Assembly: GCA_036768485.1 (NCBI GenBank) | Contig: JAVLUZ010000547.1 | Coordinates: 1,440,501-1,504,500, forward strand | Origin: Mermis nigrescens | Taxonomy: Eukaryota; Nematoda; Enoplea; Mermithida; Mermithidae | Direction: 5' to 3' | Length of the DNA stretch: 64,000 bases | Shown here: positions 49,665 to 60,111 of the stretch, in pieces | Layout of the letters: each line of letters opens with the position of its first letter | Numbering within the stretch: position 1 is the first letter of the stretch | Position numbers and translations under genes: made by a program | The notes under the pieces: generated by a model | Seen by the model: the letters and a program-made list of their open reading frames with translations, nothing else | What the model was told of the DNA's origin: nothing | The model's database searches: none

Positions 49665-50242
49665 GGAGGTGTGTGCACAAAAGTGAATCAAGTTGAGAAA
49701 AACAAATCAGAAAATTATTAAAAGCACTAGTCTGCCACGTCTTTTGAGTCCTACGGACCTCTTTTTGATCCGTGCTAATATTACAAAATTTACGAATCTT
49801 TCCACTCGTAATATTCAATCGTAACATCGTAGTGATACCGCCCAGTCGTTATTCGTGAAAAACACTCGTAAAAAGTACTCATAGAACTCGTAACTCGTAG
49901 CCCGTGGCTCATAAATCTCAGTTTTTGGTGCAACTAAAATTTGTAGCAATCTCAGCCCATACTCGTGAAACCGTCACCCGTAACTCGTAGCTTTGTGGTG
50001 AAACCGGGCCCAGGGGGTGATATTCCCTTATTCGGGAACACTAAATATTGAATTCTAACTTGTTTTGCAGGTCAAATATAAACAATGATTAAGAAATCCT
50101 ATATAAAATGTTTTATTTGTGAAAAGTGTATTTTTTAATACTTTCTACCCAATTCTGACTCGTTTTTTCAACTCTTATAAGCTAAAAACATAAGAATTCT
50201 TCGATAATTTTGACTTCTTCGATCATTTTTTTGTGCTTATAG
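49662..50242. other. Intron sequence with ACTCGTA repeats
   Basis: Short phrases of the type ACTCGTA/ACTCGTAACTCGTAG recur at 49800-49990. No gene is recognised. Confidence 0.4.
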
Positions 50243-50250
50243 GTAGGCAG

Positions 50251-50530
50251 CACACATGGGCGTGAGGGGGGGGGTTTGGGGGTATGCACCCCCCAGAAGT
50301 TGAAATACCCCCCCAGAAATCAAAATACCCCCCAGAAAATTTTTTTTTTGCTTTTTTAGCAATTTTTTGATGCAATTGGATAGTGCTCGATGAGAAACGT
50401 CGAAAAATGGTGTTTTTTTCGCCATACGACCAATTTTAAGACCATTTTTTGACCTTTAAAAATTTTTTTTACCCCCTCCAGTTAGAAATTTTTTCAGCTC
50501 TCCCCTGAATTTTGGTGCTGCCCACCTATG
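50251..50530 (-). mobile_element. hAT-like MITE, family A, complete copy
   Basis: CACACATGGGC...GCCCACCTATG, flanked by the exact 8-bp duplication GTAGGCAG (50243-50250 and 50531-50538). The target is itself the edge of another family A-like copy that continues to about 50811. Confidence 0.82.
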
Positions 50531-50811
50531 GTAGGCAGCACCTAAATTCTAGGGCGGTGCAAGTTTTCACAAAGGTCAAAAATGGATTTAAAAATTATGG
50601 TTGGCAAAGAAACACCATTTTTCCACCTTTCTCATCAAGCACTATTCATTGGCATCAAAAAATTGCGAAAAAAACAAAAAAAATTCAAAAATTTAATTCT
50701 GGTGGGTTTTTTGGTCTCTGGGGGGTGCGTACCCCCAACCCCCACGGCCATTTTTTGACCTTTGAAAAATCTTACACATTCCCCCTGAGAATTTTGGTGC
50801 CGCCCAGGTAT
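50531..50811. mobile_element. Family A composite fragment
   Basis: A plus-orientation copy (GCAGCACCTAAATTC...CCCCCAACCCCCACGG) is joined to a minus-orientation tail ending CCGCCCAGGTATG. This is probably the product of rearrangement between two copies. Confidence 0.6.
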
Positions 50812-51248
50812 GTATGCAAACAAGCGCATATTTTTGCAAGAGATTATGCTACTTTTAATCTGATAGTACTGTATCATTTTTTCTCAAAATTCTATACCAA
50901 GATTAGTAATGCATGTATAACTTATGTCTCTGTTGTGCTTTTTCAACAATTTTTAACGCTCATGTACATAACATAGGAGCACTTTCTTGTTTATTATACA
51001 AAAAATCTTTTGGTTCTTTGATTAATTTTTGTGAAAAATTTTATATTTTTTCACGCAAAAAAACATGAATCATAATTGCAATTTAAATTGCAAAAATAAA
51101 CTTTTTGAAAATCTTATCACTGTACTATATAGCGCATGGTTTGAACAGTTTGCCAACTAAATTTCATATGTGCAAAAGAAACAACCGGAATAGGACATAC
51201 TAGCAAGTAAATGCAGTGAAAAACAGTAGTACTCAGGTATGCGGCCCC

Positions 51249-51348
51249 AGATCGCAACGTTATAACACAGCCTATGTTACAGCAGGGCGCAAGCCCCACT
51301 CCTCACCACCTGTACTATAACATAGGCTTTGTTATAACATTGCGATCT
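51249..51348. mobile_element. 100-bp palindromic MITE
   Basis: The left arm AGATCGCAACGTTATAACAC plus AGCCTATGTTA is repeated inverted as TAACATAGGCT plus the arm ending ATTGCGATCT. Arms are about 32 bp with few mismatches. The centre has its own small hairpin, GGGCGCAAGCCC. The flanks do not give an obvious target duplication. Confidence 0.6.
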
Positions 51349-51791
51349 AGATATAGGGATGCTCGCGCTAGCTGTAAAAAATTTAGAAAAAATACTTTGA
51401 GATACTGTAGTCCTATAAATTTTAGGTGCTATGTCAAACAAATGCAAAATTTGTGCTCAGCAACCAAATCTAAGTCAAATTGTCAATTTTCAATATATAT
51501 TATCTTTTTACATATCACTGCCGTATATATGGTAAGGTCGATTCTCTTATAAATTGTCTGAATTACCGCTGAAAATTCGAAAATTCATGATTAAAATGGC
51601 TATCGTCAAAAAATACACATTATTTTTTATTGCGTTCAACTATTTCTTGACGACAGGGGCGGCCGCCTCTCTCTCCCCCGCCCTGTTCTAAATTCGCACT
51701 TGTTCTGAAGGATTTGTTGCTTCTGCGCACGAAAGTTCGATCCTTTTAAACATTTTTTGGCTGATTTTCCGTAAGCAAAGGGTGTCCCATC

Positions 51792-52026
51792 CATACGTGG
51801 GCAGCAAGAAAATTCTGGGAGGGGGGTGCAAGATTTTTCAAAGGTCAAAAAATTGCCTTAAACATGGTGGTATGGGGAAAAACACAATTTTTCGGCGTTT
51901 CTCATCGAGCACTATCCGTTGGCATCAAAAAATTGCGAAGAAACGAATAAAAATTTAAAAATTGAATTCTGGGGGGTATTCTGGTTTCCCCGAGGGCCCC
52001 AAACCCCCTCCCTACGCCCAGGTGTG
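51792..52026 (+). mobile_element. hAT-like MITE, family A, complete copy
   Basis: CATACGTGGGC...GCCCAGGTGTG, with the exact 8-bp duplication GTCCCATC at 51784-51791 and 52027-52034. 235 bp, non-coding. Confidence 0.85.
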
Positions 52027-52696
52027 GTCCCATCCCATCTAACCATACATGCACTAGCTCAATATTTTCGGTAGGGGTAGGGGTGTCGAGCGAGGGGGCG
52101 GGTAATTAACCCTTAATTTCTAGCCAAAAAGCATATAACCGGTAGTTTTTCCAAAAAACCTAGGGAGGGAGTGAAAAATTTTCTGGCTTCGAGGGTGGGA
52201 TAGGGTTTTCCTCATCCTCTTTGTTTACATGTATGCGAATAAGTAAGTGTCCAATCCAACATGTATTTTTTGTAATAATTTTGTTAATACCTTACTTAGG
52301 TACTCATTATCTTTCAATAATTTTTCGGATATAGTTGGAAGATACAATAGTAAACTATGTGACAAGGTTTGATCGGTTTGCTTGTTATGGTGTTTACTGC
52401 GCAAGTTTGTGTAAACCTTACATTTCCGGTAGTCGTTCCCTTCAACACTTATGTATTTCGCAATTAAAGCCCATGATTCAAGACAATCAAGCAACGCAGG
52501 ATAACGAATTTTCATTTATTGAATTCTTGTGGTGTTTTAGTACAAAATTAGTTGAACAGGCTTACGCACTTTATTGAGAAATCGTTGCCAAAAGTCAATG
52601 CATCAGTGTTTGTATGCTAAGACAGTTGGTTTTGCAAAAATGTTGTAGTTTGAGTAGTATGCAACTAAATTAGCTTAAACTTTGTTAGTTGATGAC

Positions 52697-53308
52697 CATA
52701 CCTGGGCGTGGGGGTTGGGGGTATGCACCATATGTGGGGGGGGCACTAAAGTTCTGAGGGGGGGTGCAAGATTTTTTCTAAGGTCATAAAATGGCCTTAA
52801 AAGTGGTGGTATATTAGCATCAAAAAATTGCGTAAAAAACAGAAAAAATTTTCAAAAATTGAAATCTAAGGGGGGTGCATACCACACCTGGGCGTGAAGG
52901 GGGGTTTGCGGGGTATGCACCCACCCAGAAACCAACATACCCCCCAGAAATCAAAATACCCCCAGAATTCAATTTTTGAAAATTTTTTCGCAATTTTTTG
53001 ATGCCAATGGATAGTGCTTGATGAGAAACGTCGAAAAATGGTGTTTTTATCGCCATACCACCATTTTTAAGGCCGTTTTTTGACCTTCAAAAAATCTTGC
53101 ACCCCCCAGAATTTTCTTGCTGCCCACGTATGGTGCATACCCCCTACTCCCCCCACGCCCAGGTATGGTATGCACCTCTTAGAATCCAAAATACCCCCAG
53201 AATTCAACCTTTGAATTTTTTGTTTTTTCGCAATTTTTGATGCCGATGGATAGTGCTCGATGAGAAACGTAATATGGTGTTTTTTCGCCATAATACAATT
53301 TTAAGGGT
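52697..53308. mobile_element. Three-level nest of family A MITEs
   Basis: The outermost minus copy begins CATACCTGGGC at 52697 and resumes at 53176-53308 (right end lost). A plus copy, 52729-53167, is inserted in it with duplication GTATGCAC (52721-52728 and 53168-53175). A minus copy, 52883-53132, is inserted in that with duplication GTGCATAC (52875-52882 and 53133-53140). Both duplications are exact, so the order of events can be read directly. Confidence 0.8.
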
Positions 53309-53406
53309 ACACTGGATAGAATTCGTTTCTGAATTTTGAGGTTTTACTTTAATTTTTGAGGTTTTTTGGCCAGTGATTTGAGGTTTTTGAAAATTTGGGT
53401 TGGCAA

Positions 53407-53677
53407 CACACCTGGGCGTGGGGGGGTTTGGGGGGGGTATGCATCCCCCCCCCAGAAACTAAAATACCCCCCCAGAAATCAAAAATACCCCCCCAGAATT
53501 CAATTTTTGAAAATTTTTTTCGCTTTTTTCGCAATTTTTTGATGCCAATGGATAGTGCTTGATGAGAAACGTCGAAAAATGGTGTTTTTATCACCATACC
53601 ACCATTTTTAAGGCCATTTTTTGACCTTCAAAAAAATTTTGCACCCCCCCCCAGAAATTTCTTGCTGCCCACGTATG
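53407..53677 (-). mobile_element. hAT-like MITE, family A, complete copy
   Basis: CACACCTGGGC...GCCCACGTATG, with the exact 8-bp duplication GTTGGCAA at 53399-53406 and 53678-53685. 271 bp. Confidence 0.85.
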
Positions 53678-53863
53678 GTTGGCAACACTGGGCATAGCGT
53701 GTTAAGCTTAGGTTTACTATATTTGATGAGATTTTTACATTAATTACCTCATCTCACACACTTTACATAAAGCATGCAGTGCCTGTCTCCATAGAAAAGG
53801 CACACCGTTTATTAGAGGGTGCTGCTGTTTATCAATTTCTTCACCCAGAAAGTGCGCAAAAGC

Positions 53864-53995
53864 CATTCATTGGCAGCAGCCAAATTCTGGGGGTCTGATG
53901 AGGCAGAATTACCGAAAATAACAGCACCAGAAATTTAATGCTGGGGCCCTGCAGATTGGGGGGTCGCCGGATTCTGGGGGTTCAGATCCCTCATG
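53864..53995. mobile_element. Short element with CATTCATTGGCA ends
   Basis: CATTCATTGGCAG on the left is inverted on the right as TGCCAATGAGTG. The inside has ATTCTGGGGGTCTG and GATTCTGGGGGTTC near the two ends. About 132 bp, with no clear target duplication. Confidence 0.45.
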
Positions 53996-54424
53996 CCAAT
54001 GAGTGATTCCAGCTGAGTCCAAAAAATATTGGAAAATATCAAGAATTAGCGGATACAAAAGAATAAATTTGACAGATATACATTGGTGGGATAACTTGTA
54101 AATGTTATCGGTTTGACGACTTAAGTAAAAATTTTATTCACCGGAAATCATGTTGAGTATATATATACCTATCTTTGTACATAATGTCCGTTGGGAACGA
54201 TTGTAGTCTGGTGCACATAACTTTGTGCATAAATTATGAGAGTTTCATCGACAGGAAGCCGAGGGTTGTGATAATTATGTATCAGATCAATGCTATAATC
54301 TCAATCTGTCAGCTTATTGTTGGACATAGTTTTCGAATTTATGACCGAAATTGTGTGAAACAGACTATAGGTATGCCAAAGACAGTAGTTTGGAACGCTT
54401 GTGTAATATTGCTTTATATTTGAG

Positions 54425-54637
54425 CGCACGTTAACGACTAATTTACGTGGAAGACAATTTTTGCATAAGGATGATTTGATATATGCTAGTGGGATTGCCA
54501 AAAATCGTGGTGACAAGATTGGTGAATTCAGATTTGGTTCAAGCATAGTCTTGTTTTTCGAAGCGCCAAAAGATTTCAAGTTCCATGTGGAACTAGGACA
54601 ACGAATAAAGTTTGGCCAGGCGCTAGGATCGTGCTAA
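54425..54637 (+). CDS. PISD: Phosphatidylserine decarboxylase, terminal exon with self-cleavage site
   Basis: It encodes residues 281-350 and ends in TAA (54635-54637). RTLTTN aligns with human [20 protein letters not shown] corresponds to the LGST motif region where the proenzyme cuts itself between Gly and Ser (here Gly318-Ser319), and the Ser becomes the pyruvoyl cofactor. The motif reads FGSS; GSS instead of GST is known in other PSDs such as the Plasmodium VGSS enzyme. [15 protein letters not shown] and [12 protein letters not shown] close the protein as in human. The acceptor is ATTTGAG|CGC, an unusual GAG acceptor. Confidence 0.94.
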   Translation, partial: RTLTTNLRGRQFLHKDDLIYASGIAKNRGDKIGEFRFGSSIVLFFEAPKDFKFHVELGQRIKFGQALGSC

Positions 54638-54798
54638 CTTTAACATGACGCGTGTGCGAGTATCATTCTATTCACGCTGTGCATTTTTGTATTTATACTC
54701 GTCGCAGGTGATTTGTCAGACTGGAAACATTTCCATTTCTTCATTGTTTTGTTGCCCAGCCAGTTGATGTTATATATTCTTTATTTTTGCAATCCATC

Positions 54799-54804
54799 AA
54801 TAAA
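54799..54804 (+). terminator. Polyadenylation signal candidate for PISD
   Basis: Canonical AATAAA, 162 bases after the PISD stop codon, 11 bases before a family A MITE begins at 54816. The link to PISD is by position only. Confidence 0.5.
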
Positions 54805-54815
54805 ACAGCTACATG

Positions 54816-55030
54816 CACACCTGGGCGTGGGGGTTTGGGGGGTATGCACCACCCCTCCTGAGAAACCAAAATTCCCCCTCCCAGAAATGAAAATACTCCC
54901 CCCCAGAATTCAAATTTTGAAAATTTTTCTGTTTTTTTCCGCAATTTTTTGATGCTCATGGATAGTGATCGATGAGAAACGTTGAAAAATGGTGTTTCTT
55001 TGCTATACTACCATTTTCAAGGCCATTTTG
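54816..55030 (-). mobile_element. Family A MITE, 3'-truncated
   Basis: It starts CACACCTGGGCGTGGGGG and contains the core ATTTTTTGATGCTCATGG and GAGAAACGTTGAAAAATGG. Similarity stops at about AAGGCCATTTTG (55030), so the second end and the duplication are missing. Confidence 0.7.
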
Positions 55031-55443
55031 TAAATTCAGGCCGCTCCGTGTCTACTGATTCAACATGGGAACGGGGCGACGTTGTCAGGTTCGGGGAACG
55101 CAACGCTTTACTCTTATGCTATTAAAAGATGCTTTAGGTGAATGACCTAAGGGTTGGGTGATCTCTAATTTCATATAAAGTAAGTTATTTAATTTTACTT
55201 ACGATGGATAGCTGACGATCCAAAACAAAGACGAAATATGTATAATTGAATAAAATTGCTGGCTGTAATGCGAGGAAATCGGCAAAAGGCGTTGCTAATT
55301 AGTCGATGACTCAAAAAGGTACTGAGCCCTTTTGCCACTTTAATCCAAGTTTTATACTTTTCTTGGAGTCATGCAGTCTAGCAGGCAAATGGATTAACGT
55401 TAAGCTTAATCCTGACAGGTCGGAGCAAAATATTTTTTAGTGA
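55031..55443. other. Unassigned sequence beside the integrase remnant
   Basis: On the minus strand this lies 3' of the integrase remnant at 55444-55701. No clear protein or LTR signature was recognised. Confidence 0.3.
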
Positions 55444-55701
55444 TTAATTGCACAGTCTTGCGTGCGCCAAAATGCCCGGCAAACTCATCATCGCCACTGT
55501 ATGTACACTTATACCTGGCGTTGCAAACGCCTCTATGTACTTAGTAAAATAGTCGATAGAGACTATTATGTATTTGTTTCCGTTTTTGGTAAGATTTAGC
55601 AGTCCTATGCAGTCAACTGCGACCCTTTCGAATGATCTTGATGATGAAAACTCATAAATGATGGAGCTATACATTGAATGATAATGCATTACTTTGTTCA
55701 T
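55444..55701 (-). pseudogene. Ty3/gypsy-like integrase remnant
   Basis: The minus-strand frame contains FERVAVDCIGLLNLTKNGNK and YIIVSIDYFTKYIEAF, the start of the catalytic core (rve) of a Ty3-like integrase, with the first catalytic Asp in VDCIG. Further along the same strand, in another frame (about 55441-55490), lies DDEFAGHFGARKTVQLI, which looks like part of the His/Cys zinc-binding module that normally precedes the core. The order is therefore abnormal. No complete pol is attached. It is a fossil fragment unrelated in position to the element at 57628. Confidence 0.7.
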
Positions 55702-56281
55702 TTATTCACTAATGTCTATGTCATTTCATTAATTACAAGTATGTTAACCTTTATGCACTATTTAGAAGGCATTTTCTATATTTTGCTTCAACCTATGCCT
55801 TAAAATAGCATTAAAAATAAATATCACAAGAATTGCTAAATATATATGCATAGTCATTACAGCCAAAAGGTACAAACACTCCAGCAGCCTATTTGGAGCA
55901 AGCGGATGGCATTCGTATAAAGACTAAGCGTAAAAAAGTGGTTCGTACAAAATATAAAGGGTAGGGAGGCAGTACATAAAATTAGAATAGGATTGTATAT
56001 TTCATGGATGAAAAATAAGCAATTGACTTTTGATTAAAAAATACGTGGGGCATGCGATATAATGATACTCGTACCTAGGTATTTACATATTTCAAGGCTT
56101 AGGCTTTGTGAATATTTCATATACACCTATACGACTTGGAATGTCAAAATGTTTGAAGATTTCATGACAAATAGATGCATCTAACTTTTCGTCTTTCTGT
56201 GCGTTACCTTGCCTTACAAAATTTTTTTGAACAAAGGAGAAGGGGCGGCCATGCCCCTTAAATATCAGATAGGCTTAGGCC
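55702..56281. other. AT-rich intergenic DNA
   Basis: No recognised feature before the family A element at 56282. Confidence 0.4.
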
Positions 56282-56562
56282 CACACCTGGGCGTGGGGGG
56301 TTTGGGGGTATGCACCCCCCAGAAACCAAAATACCCCCCCCCAGAAATCAAAATACCCCCCAGAATTCAATTTTTGAAAATTTTTTTCGTTTTTTTCGCT
56401 ATTTTTTGATGCCAATGATGAGAAATGGTGTTTTTATCGCGTTTTTCTTCGAGAAACGTCGAAAAATGGTGTTTTTATCGCCATACCACCATTTTTAAGG
56501 CCATTTTTTGACCTTCAAAAAAATCTTGCACCCCCCCAGAATTTTCTTGCTGCCCACGTATG
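56282..56562 (-). mobile_element. hAT-like MITE, family A, complete copy
   Basis: CACACCTGGGC...GCCCACGTATG, with the exact 8-bp duplication CTTAGGCC at 56274-56281 and 56563-56570. A short internal duplication (GAAAAATGGTGTTTTTATCG-type block twice) makes this copy distinctive. Confidence 0.85.
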
Positions 56563-56570
56563 CTTAGGCC

Positions 56571-57266
56571 CGTTTCCAAAATCCGGCCAAGAGGGGCGGT
56601 CGTATGTGTTTTCGGAAAAAATTTTCCCAACTCGAAAAGCTATTAAACTGTCATTTTTTGGTAGCGCTTGGGTCAAAATATAAAAATACTTCACATCGGG
56701 CGATGAGCGCTGAAAATTTGAAGTTTTGAGACAAGGGCGTGCAATTTTTCTATCTTTCTTTGCGTTCTATCCTTCAAAATTTTTCTAGGTTAAGCCGCCC
56801 TCCCCGGCTCTGCCTACGTCCTACCTAGCTTATCACATTGTTTTTGCTTTTGCCAGCCATATACCTGCTTAGATTATCAAAAATTATCTATTTCCTTACT
56901 TCCCTTTATCCGTTGTATCATCCAGGAGCACTAGCTTGGCTGCAGGAAACGGGAGTCACGGTAGATAGATAGCAATAAGTCCATATTTTTCAGCAAAATT
57001 TCATCGTTTTCATCATCAGAGCTCTGGTTCATTGTCATGCTGAGCGCTTTCATTTAAATTTAATTTTCAGGGAGCCTAATCGAGCTACATCAACTGGCAT
57101 GGTGGTGTTGAGAGCGGAAGAAACAGCAAAGGCAATTGTGTGGCGGCACAATTCGCGAACAGGAAATCCAATAAAAAACGAGTCGGCTACAGTAATAATC
57201 GCTATTAATTGATCTGCCATTTTCTGGCACGGAAAAGGTCATTTGAAATGAAACAGACTGTGGCAG
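56571..57266. other. Intergenic DNA without recognised feature
   Basis: 56680-56720 has a weak GGGCGATGAGCGCTGAAAA block like the mini-hairpin modules. Nothing else is recognised. Confidence 0.35.
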
Positions 57267-57504
57267 CACACCTGGGCGTGGGGGGGTTGGGGGTATGCAC
57301 TCCCCCAGAAACCAAAATACCCCCCCCCAATTCAATTTTTGAAAAATTTTTTTCGTTTTTTTCGCAGTTTTTTGATGCCAATGGATAGTGCTTGATGATA
57401 AACGTCGAAAAATGGTGTTTTTATTGCCCTACCACCATTTTTAAGGCCATTTTTTGACTTTCAAAAAATCTTGCACCCCCAGAATTTTTTGCTGCCCACG
57501 TATG
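57267..57504 (-). mobile_element. hAT-like MITE, family A, complete copy
   Basis: CACACCTGGGC...GCCCACGTATG, with the exact 8-bp duplication TGTGGCAG at 57259-57266 and 57505-57512. Confidence 0.85.
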
Positions 57505-57627
57505 TGTGGCAGTAATTTTCTGGTGCACTGGTTTGTGTAGAGATGGCTCTACAACCCGTTTTTGCCGCGTTGGTTCAACGCGAAATTCCATTTGTTTTGT
57601 GCTATGTTGTACATACATTCCGATGAC

Positions 57628-58778
57628 TGTTTGCCCCAGATGCTCAATTTTGTGCTTAATTTCCATTTGCACGTACGCAACCACTCAGCGTAATGCTTTA
57701 GTGCGTCGCCCGGGACTACCTTCCCTCCAAAAATTATCATATCTTCATTTCCTTTCCCACACATATTTTCAATAAAAATCCGGGATAGGAAAATGGGCAC
57801 TCGGGCTTAATGCGACTTGAGTACGAATTGATATGTGTGCTATCATATCATATGTGTGTTAAAACTCCATATGTGTGTGTCTCATATTCGTGCCTATTTC
57901 GTTTGTACATTCTTTACTGTAAGCTTTGCCCATAGGCCTATTGTTATTCTCGTAGATCCATTTGGCGTTTCTTTGTCCGCGTTTGATAGGCCTCTTTTTC
58001 GTATCATTTAAAACTGCGTGTGAGCGCAGTTTTGACGATCATTCCAGCACTTTAAGAATTTTTCATTTTTACATTGAGCTTTGAGCCTTTTTACGCCAGC
58101 TTGTACGCTGTGCATCATTTTCTTTTACATGCGTCGATTAGTCTCCGCACGTTTATCCCTGTTGTTTTTCCCTGAGTGGCTGCAGGGAAATCTCGTCATT
58201 TTTGTCGCGTAGTGGGCAGGCTTTTTTCGCCCCTACTCATTGGCTATTTTATTTGTGTGCCTTCACGGCATTTGTTGTATGCCGTTGGTGGGCTACGTGC
58301 CCTCGTAATTACAGTGTTGTTTTTAACCGATTAGCGTTACACGACAGTCGGCAGCATGCATCTACATGCTGTCGCGTTTTTTATTGCTTCATAATTTTCT
58401 GTCCAAAGATATTGTAAAAATTAATTATTTAATTAACGATGTTGGGCTCGGTTGAATTTCCGTGCTGTTGAATTCTGTTCTTGTGCTACACTACATTAGG
58501 AACCCTCAATATTTTCAAGCACTGGAATTTGGTCCCAAAACAAGTTAAATAATAATCTTTTTGAGCCCTCAATTAGGTTTCCGGGGAACTTATGTACATT
58601 ATTTAGGTACTTAATCTCAAAAGGCGTTAAGTAAGTAAGTTTCATTAGGTGCGTGCATAGAGGGCCGGGCTATCTTGATAGGCCGGGCCTTACCCCCGAG
58701 TTGCCTTTTGTGCGAGCGCGTGAGCTTAAGCTAGGGTGTAAGTAAGCAAGTGGGTGTTGCTTCCAGCCTACACTTACT
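57628..58778 (+). mobile_element. 5' LTR of a Ty3/gypsy-like retrotransposon
   Basis: The boundaries come from comparison with the inverted solo LTR at 46379-47565: start TGTTTGCCCCAGATG, end near CTACACTTACT. Length is about 1.15 kb. Two hairpins are conserved between the copies: AAAACTGCG/CGCAGTTTT near 58012-58035 and GCAGCATGCA/TGCTG near 58350-58372. The gag start codon lies about 230 bp downstream. The 3' LTR would be beyond the window. Confidence 0.72.
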
Positions 58779-58779
58779 T

Positions 58780-58797
58780 TGGAGGTCATTCACGACG
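58780..58797 (+). promoter_or_regulatory. Primer-binding-site candidate
   Basis: TGGAGGTCATTCACGACG begins one base after the inferred LTR end, where a tRNA primer site with leading TGG is expected. The matching tRNA was not determined. Confidence 0.4.
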
Positions 58798-59010
58798 ACT
58801 GGCCGAGCTAACATTGTTTCATTTTCTGCCTAAAAAATTTCAAAAATTTTTTCCACTTTGTGTAACCATATTGTGTTCGTGTGCATTCTTAAAATTTCAC
58901 TGTTTGTGTGCATTATTGACTCTATTGTGTTAGTGTGCATATTTTTTCTTGGTCGAGATTGGGGTTGTGACATAAATTTTTTGTCCTGATCTTAATCTCA
59001 ATTGTCTGTC

Positions 59011-60111
59011 ATGCCAGGCAAAAAACTAGCAGGAAAAATAACCAAAACGGGGAAGAAAACCCCAGATAAGTCGCCTAAGCAGGCTAATACTCCGAAATCA
59101 TCTAGAAGTGTGTCAAATGACTCAGATTCAGATCATAGCGCCAGTGCACAAAATTGTGCAAGCGCAGACAGCGTTGTGGATACAAATCAAACGCTAGGTG
59201 TCCAAACTCAGGACAACAGTGTTGACTCTCCGATAGATAATCAAGTTGCAAACGATGACAATATCACTCTTTGTCAAATTTTGAATGAAACGACGATTCC
59301 TAATCTGCAACGATCGGTTTCTGACACAACTGTGAATCGGATAACCGAAAATGGCAATTCAAATAATCTTTTTAGTGCATTGTTTGCACATATGCAAGAT
59401 TTAGAAAATCGGCTTGAACGTATAGCCGTTGAACATGTGCATGCACAATTGCAAAATGCAAACTCTGCAAACCCTGATTTGCAGCCTAATGAGCCACAAC
59501 CGGTTCCCAACGTCACTGCAAACGCGGACCAGCAGCATTTAGCTCGCTTTGCAAATGCTGACTCGGATTTGCGCATGCAGCTTGCAACGTCAACGCCCAT
59601 CCGTCATTCGTCTGTTCCAGTGCTTCCTAATCAGCAAATCGCGTCGCGTTTATCGCATCCTACCATCTCTGTAAACACTGAACAGCAACGTTTAGCTCAT
59701 TTTGCAAATGTTGAACTGTCTCCACGAGTACAGATCGTTTCGCCAGCCGTTCCGCCGGTAGCGAACCAAGCTAATCCCGTAAATGCTGAACTACCGCCAC
59801 TTCATGCGATGCATATTCCGCAGAATCAAATTTTTGTGCCAAATACAGGTACAGTGATCCCGCTGGATCAGAACCCGCCTCAGAATCAACAGAACCAAAG
59901 AGTTCACTATCCTGATCAAGCTACTGACTCTCCGCCAGAAAGTCCCAGGCGTCATAGATCTTCTTCAAGACGTTCATGGCATTGCCACCGTGACACGTCA
60001 TCTGATAGCTCAGAGAATACAGGTATTTGCTACCTAGCCAATTCTATGAATAGAGGTCCATTTTTGCAACAAATATATTTCACGATAGCCAATAAGAAGT
60101 TTTTAAGGTGA
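59011..60111 (+). CDS. Retrotransposon gag, N-terminal region (broken)
   Basis: The frame starts at ATG 59011 (MPGKKLAGKITKTGKK) and runs 366 codons. It is Lys-rich at the start, then Ser/Asn/Gln/Pro-rich and apparently disordered, with a short predicted helix around LFAHMQDLENRLERIAVEH. A 25-30-residue segment occurs twice (DQQHLARFANADSDLRMQ and EQQRLAHFANVELSPRVQ). The frame ends at an early stop, after which the capsid part continues in another frame. It stands in the gag position, 230 bp after the LTR. It has no detectable similarity that would prove its role; the assignment is by context. Confidence 0.6.
   Translation: MPGKKLAGKITKTGKKTPDKSPKQANTPKSSRSVSNDSDSDHSASAQNCASADSVVDTNQTLGVQTQDNSVDSPIDNQVANDDNITLCQILNETTIPNLQRSVSDTTVNRITENGNSNNLFSALFAHMQDLENRLERIAVEHVHAQLQNANSANPDLQPNEPQPVPNVTANADQQHLARFANADSDLRMQLATSTPIRHSSVPVLPNQQIASRLSHPTISVNTEQQRLAHFANVELSPRVQIVSPAVPPVANQANPVNAELPPLHAMHIPQNQIFVPNTGTVIPLDQNPPQNQQNQRVHYPDQATDSPPESPRRHRSSSRRSWHCHRDTSSDSSENTGICYLANSMNRGPFLQQIYFTIANKKFLR

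Noticed and set aside
57421..57800. Two overlapping minus-strand frames near the LTR start
   Set aside because: They run through a MITE end and the LTR; they are not conserved in the solo LTR and show no domain.
59274..59600. 108-codon minus-strand frame opposite gag
   Set aside because: Antisense of the gag frame, with no independent evidence.
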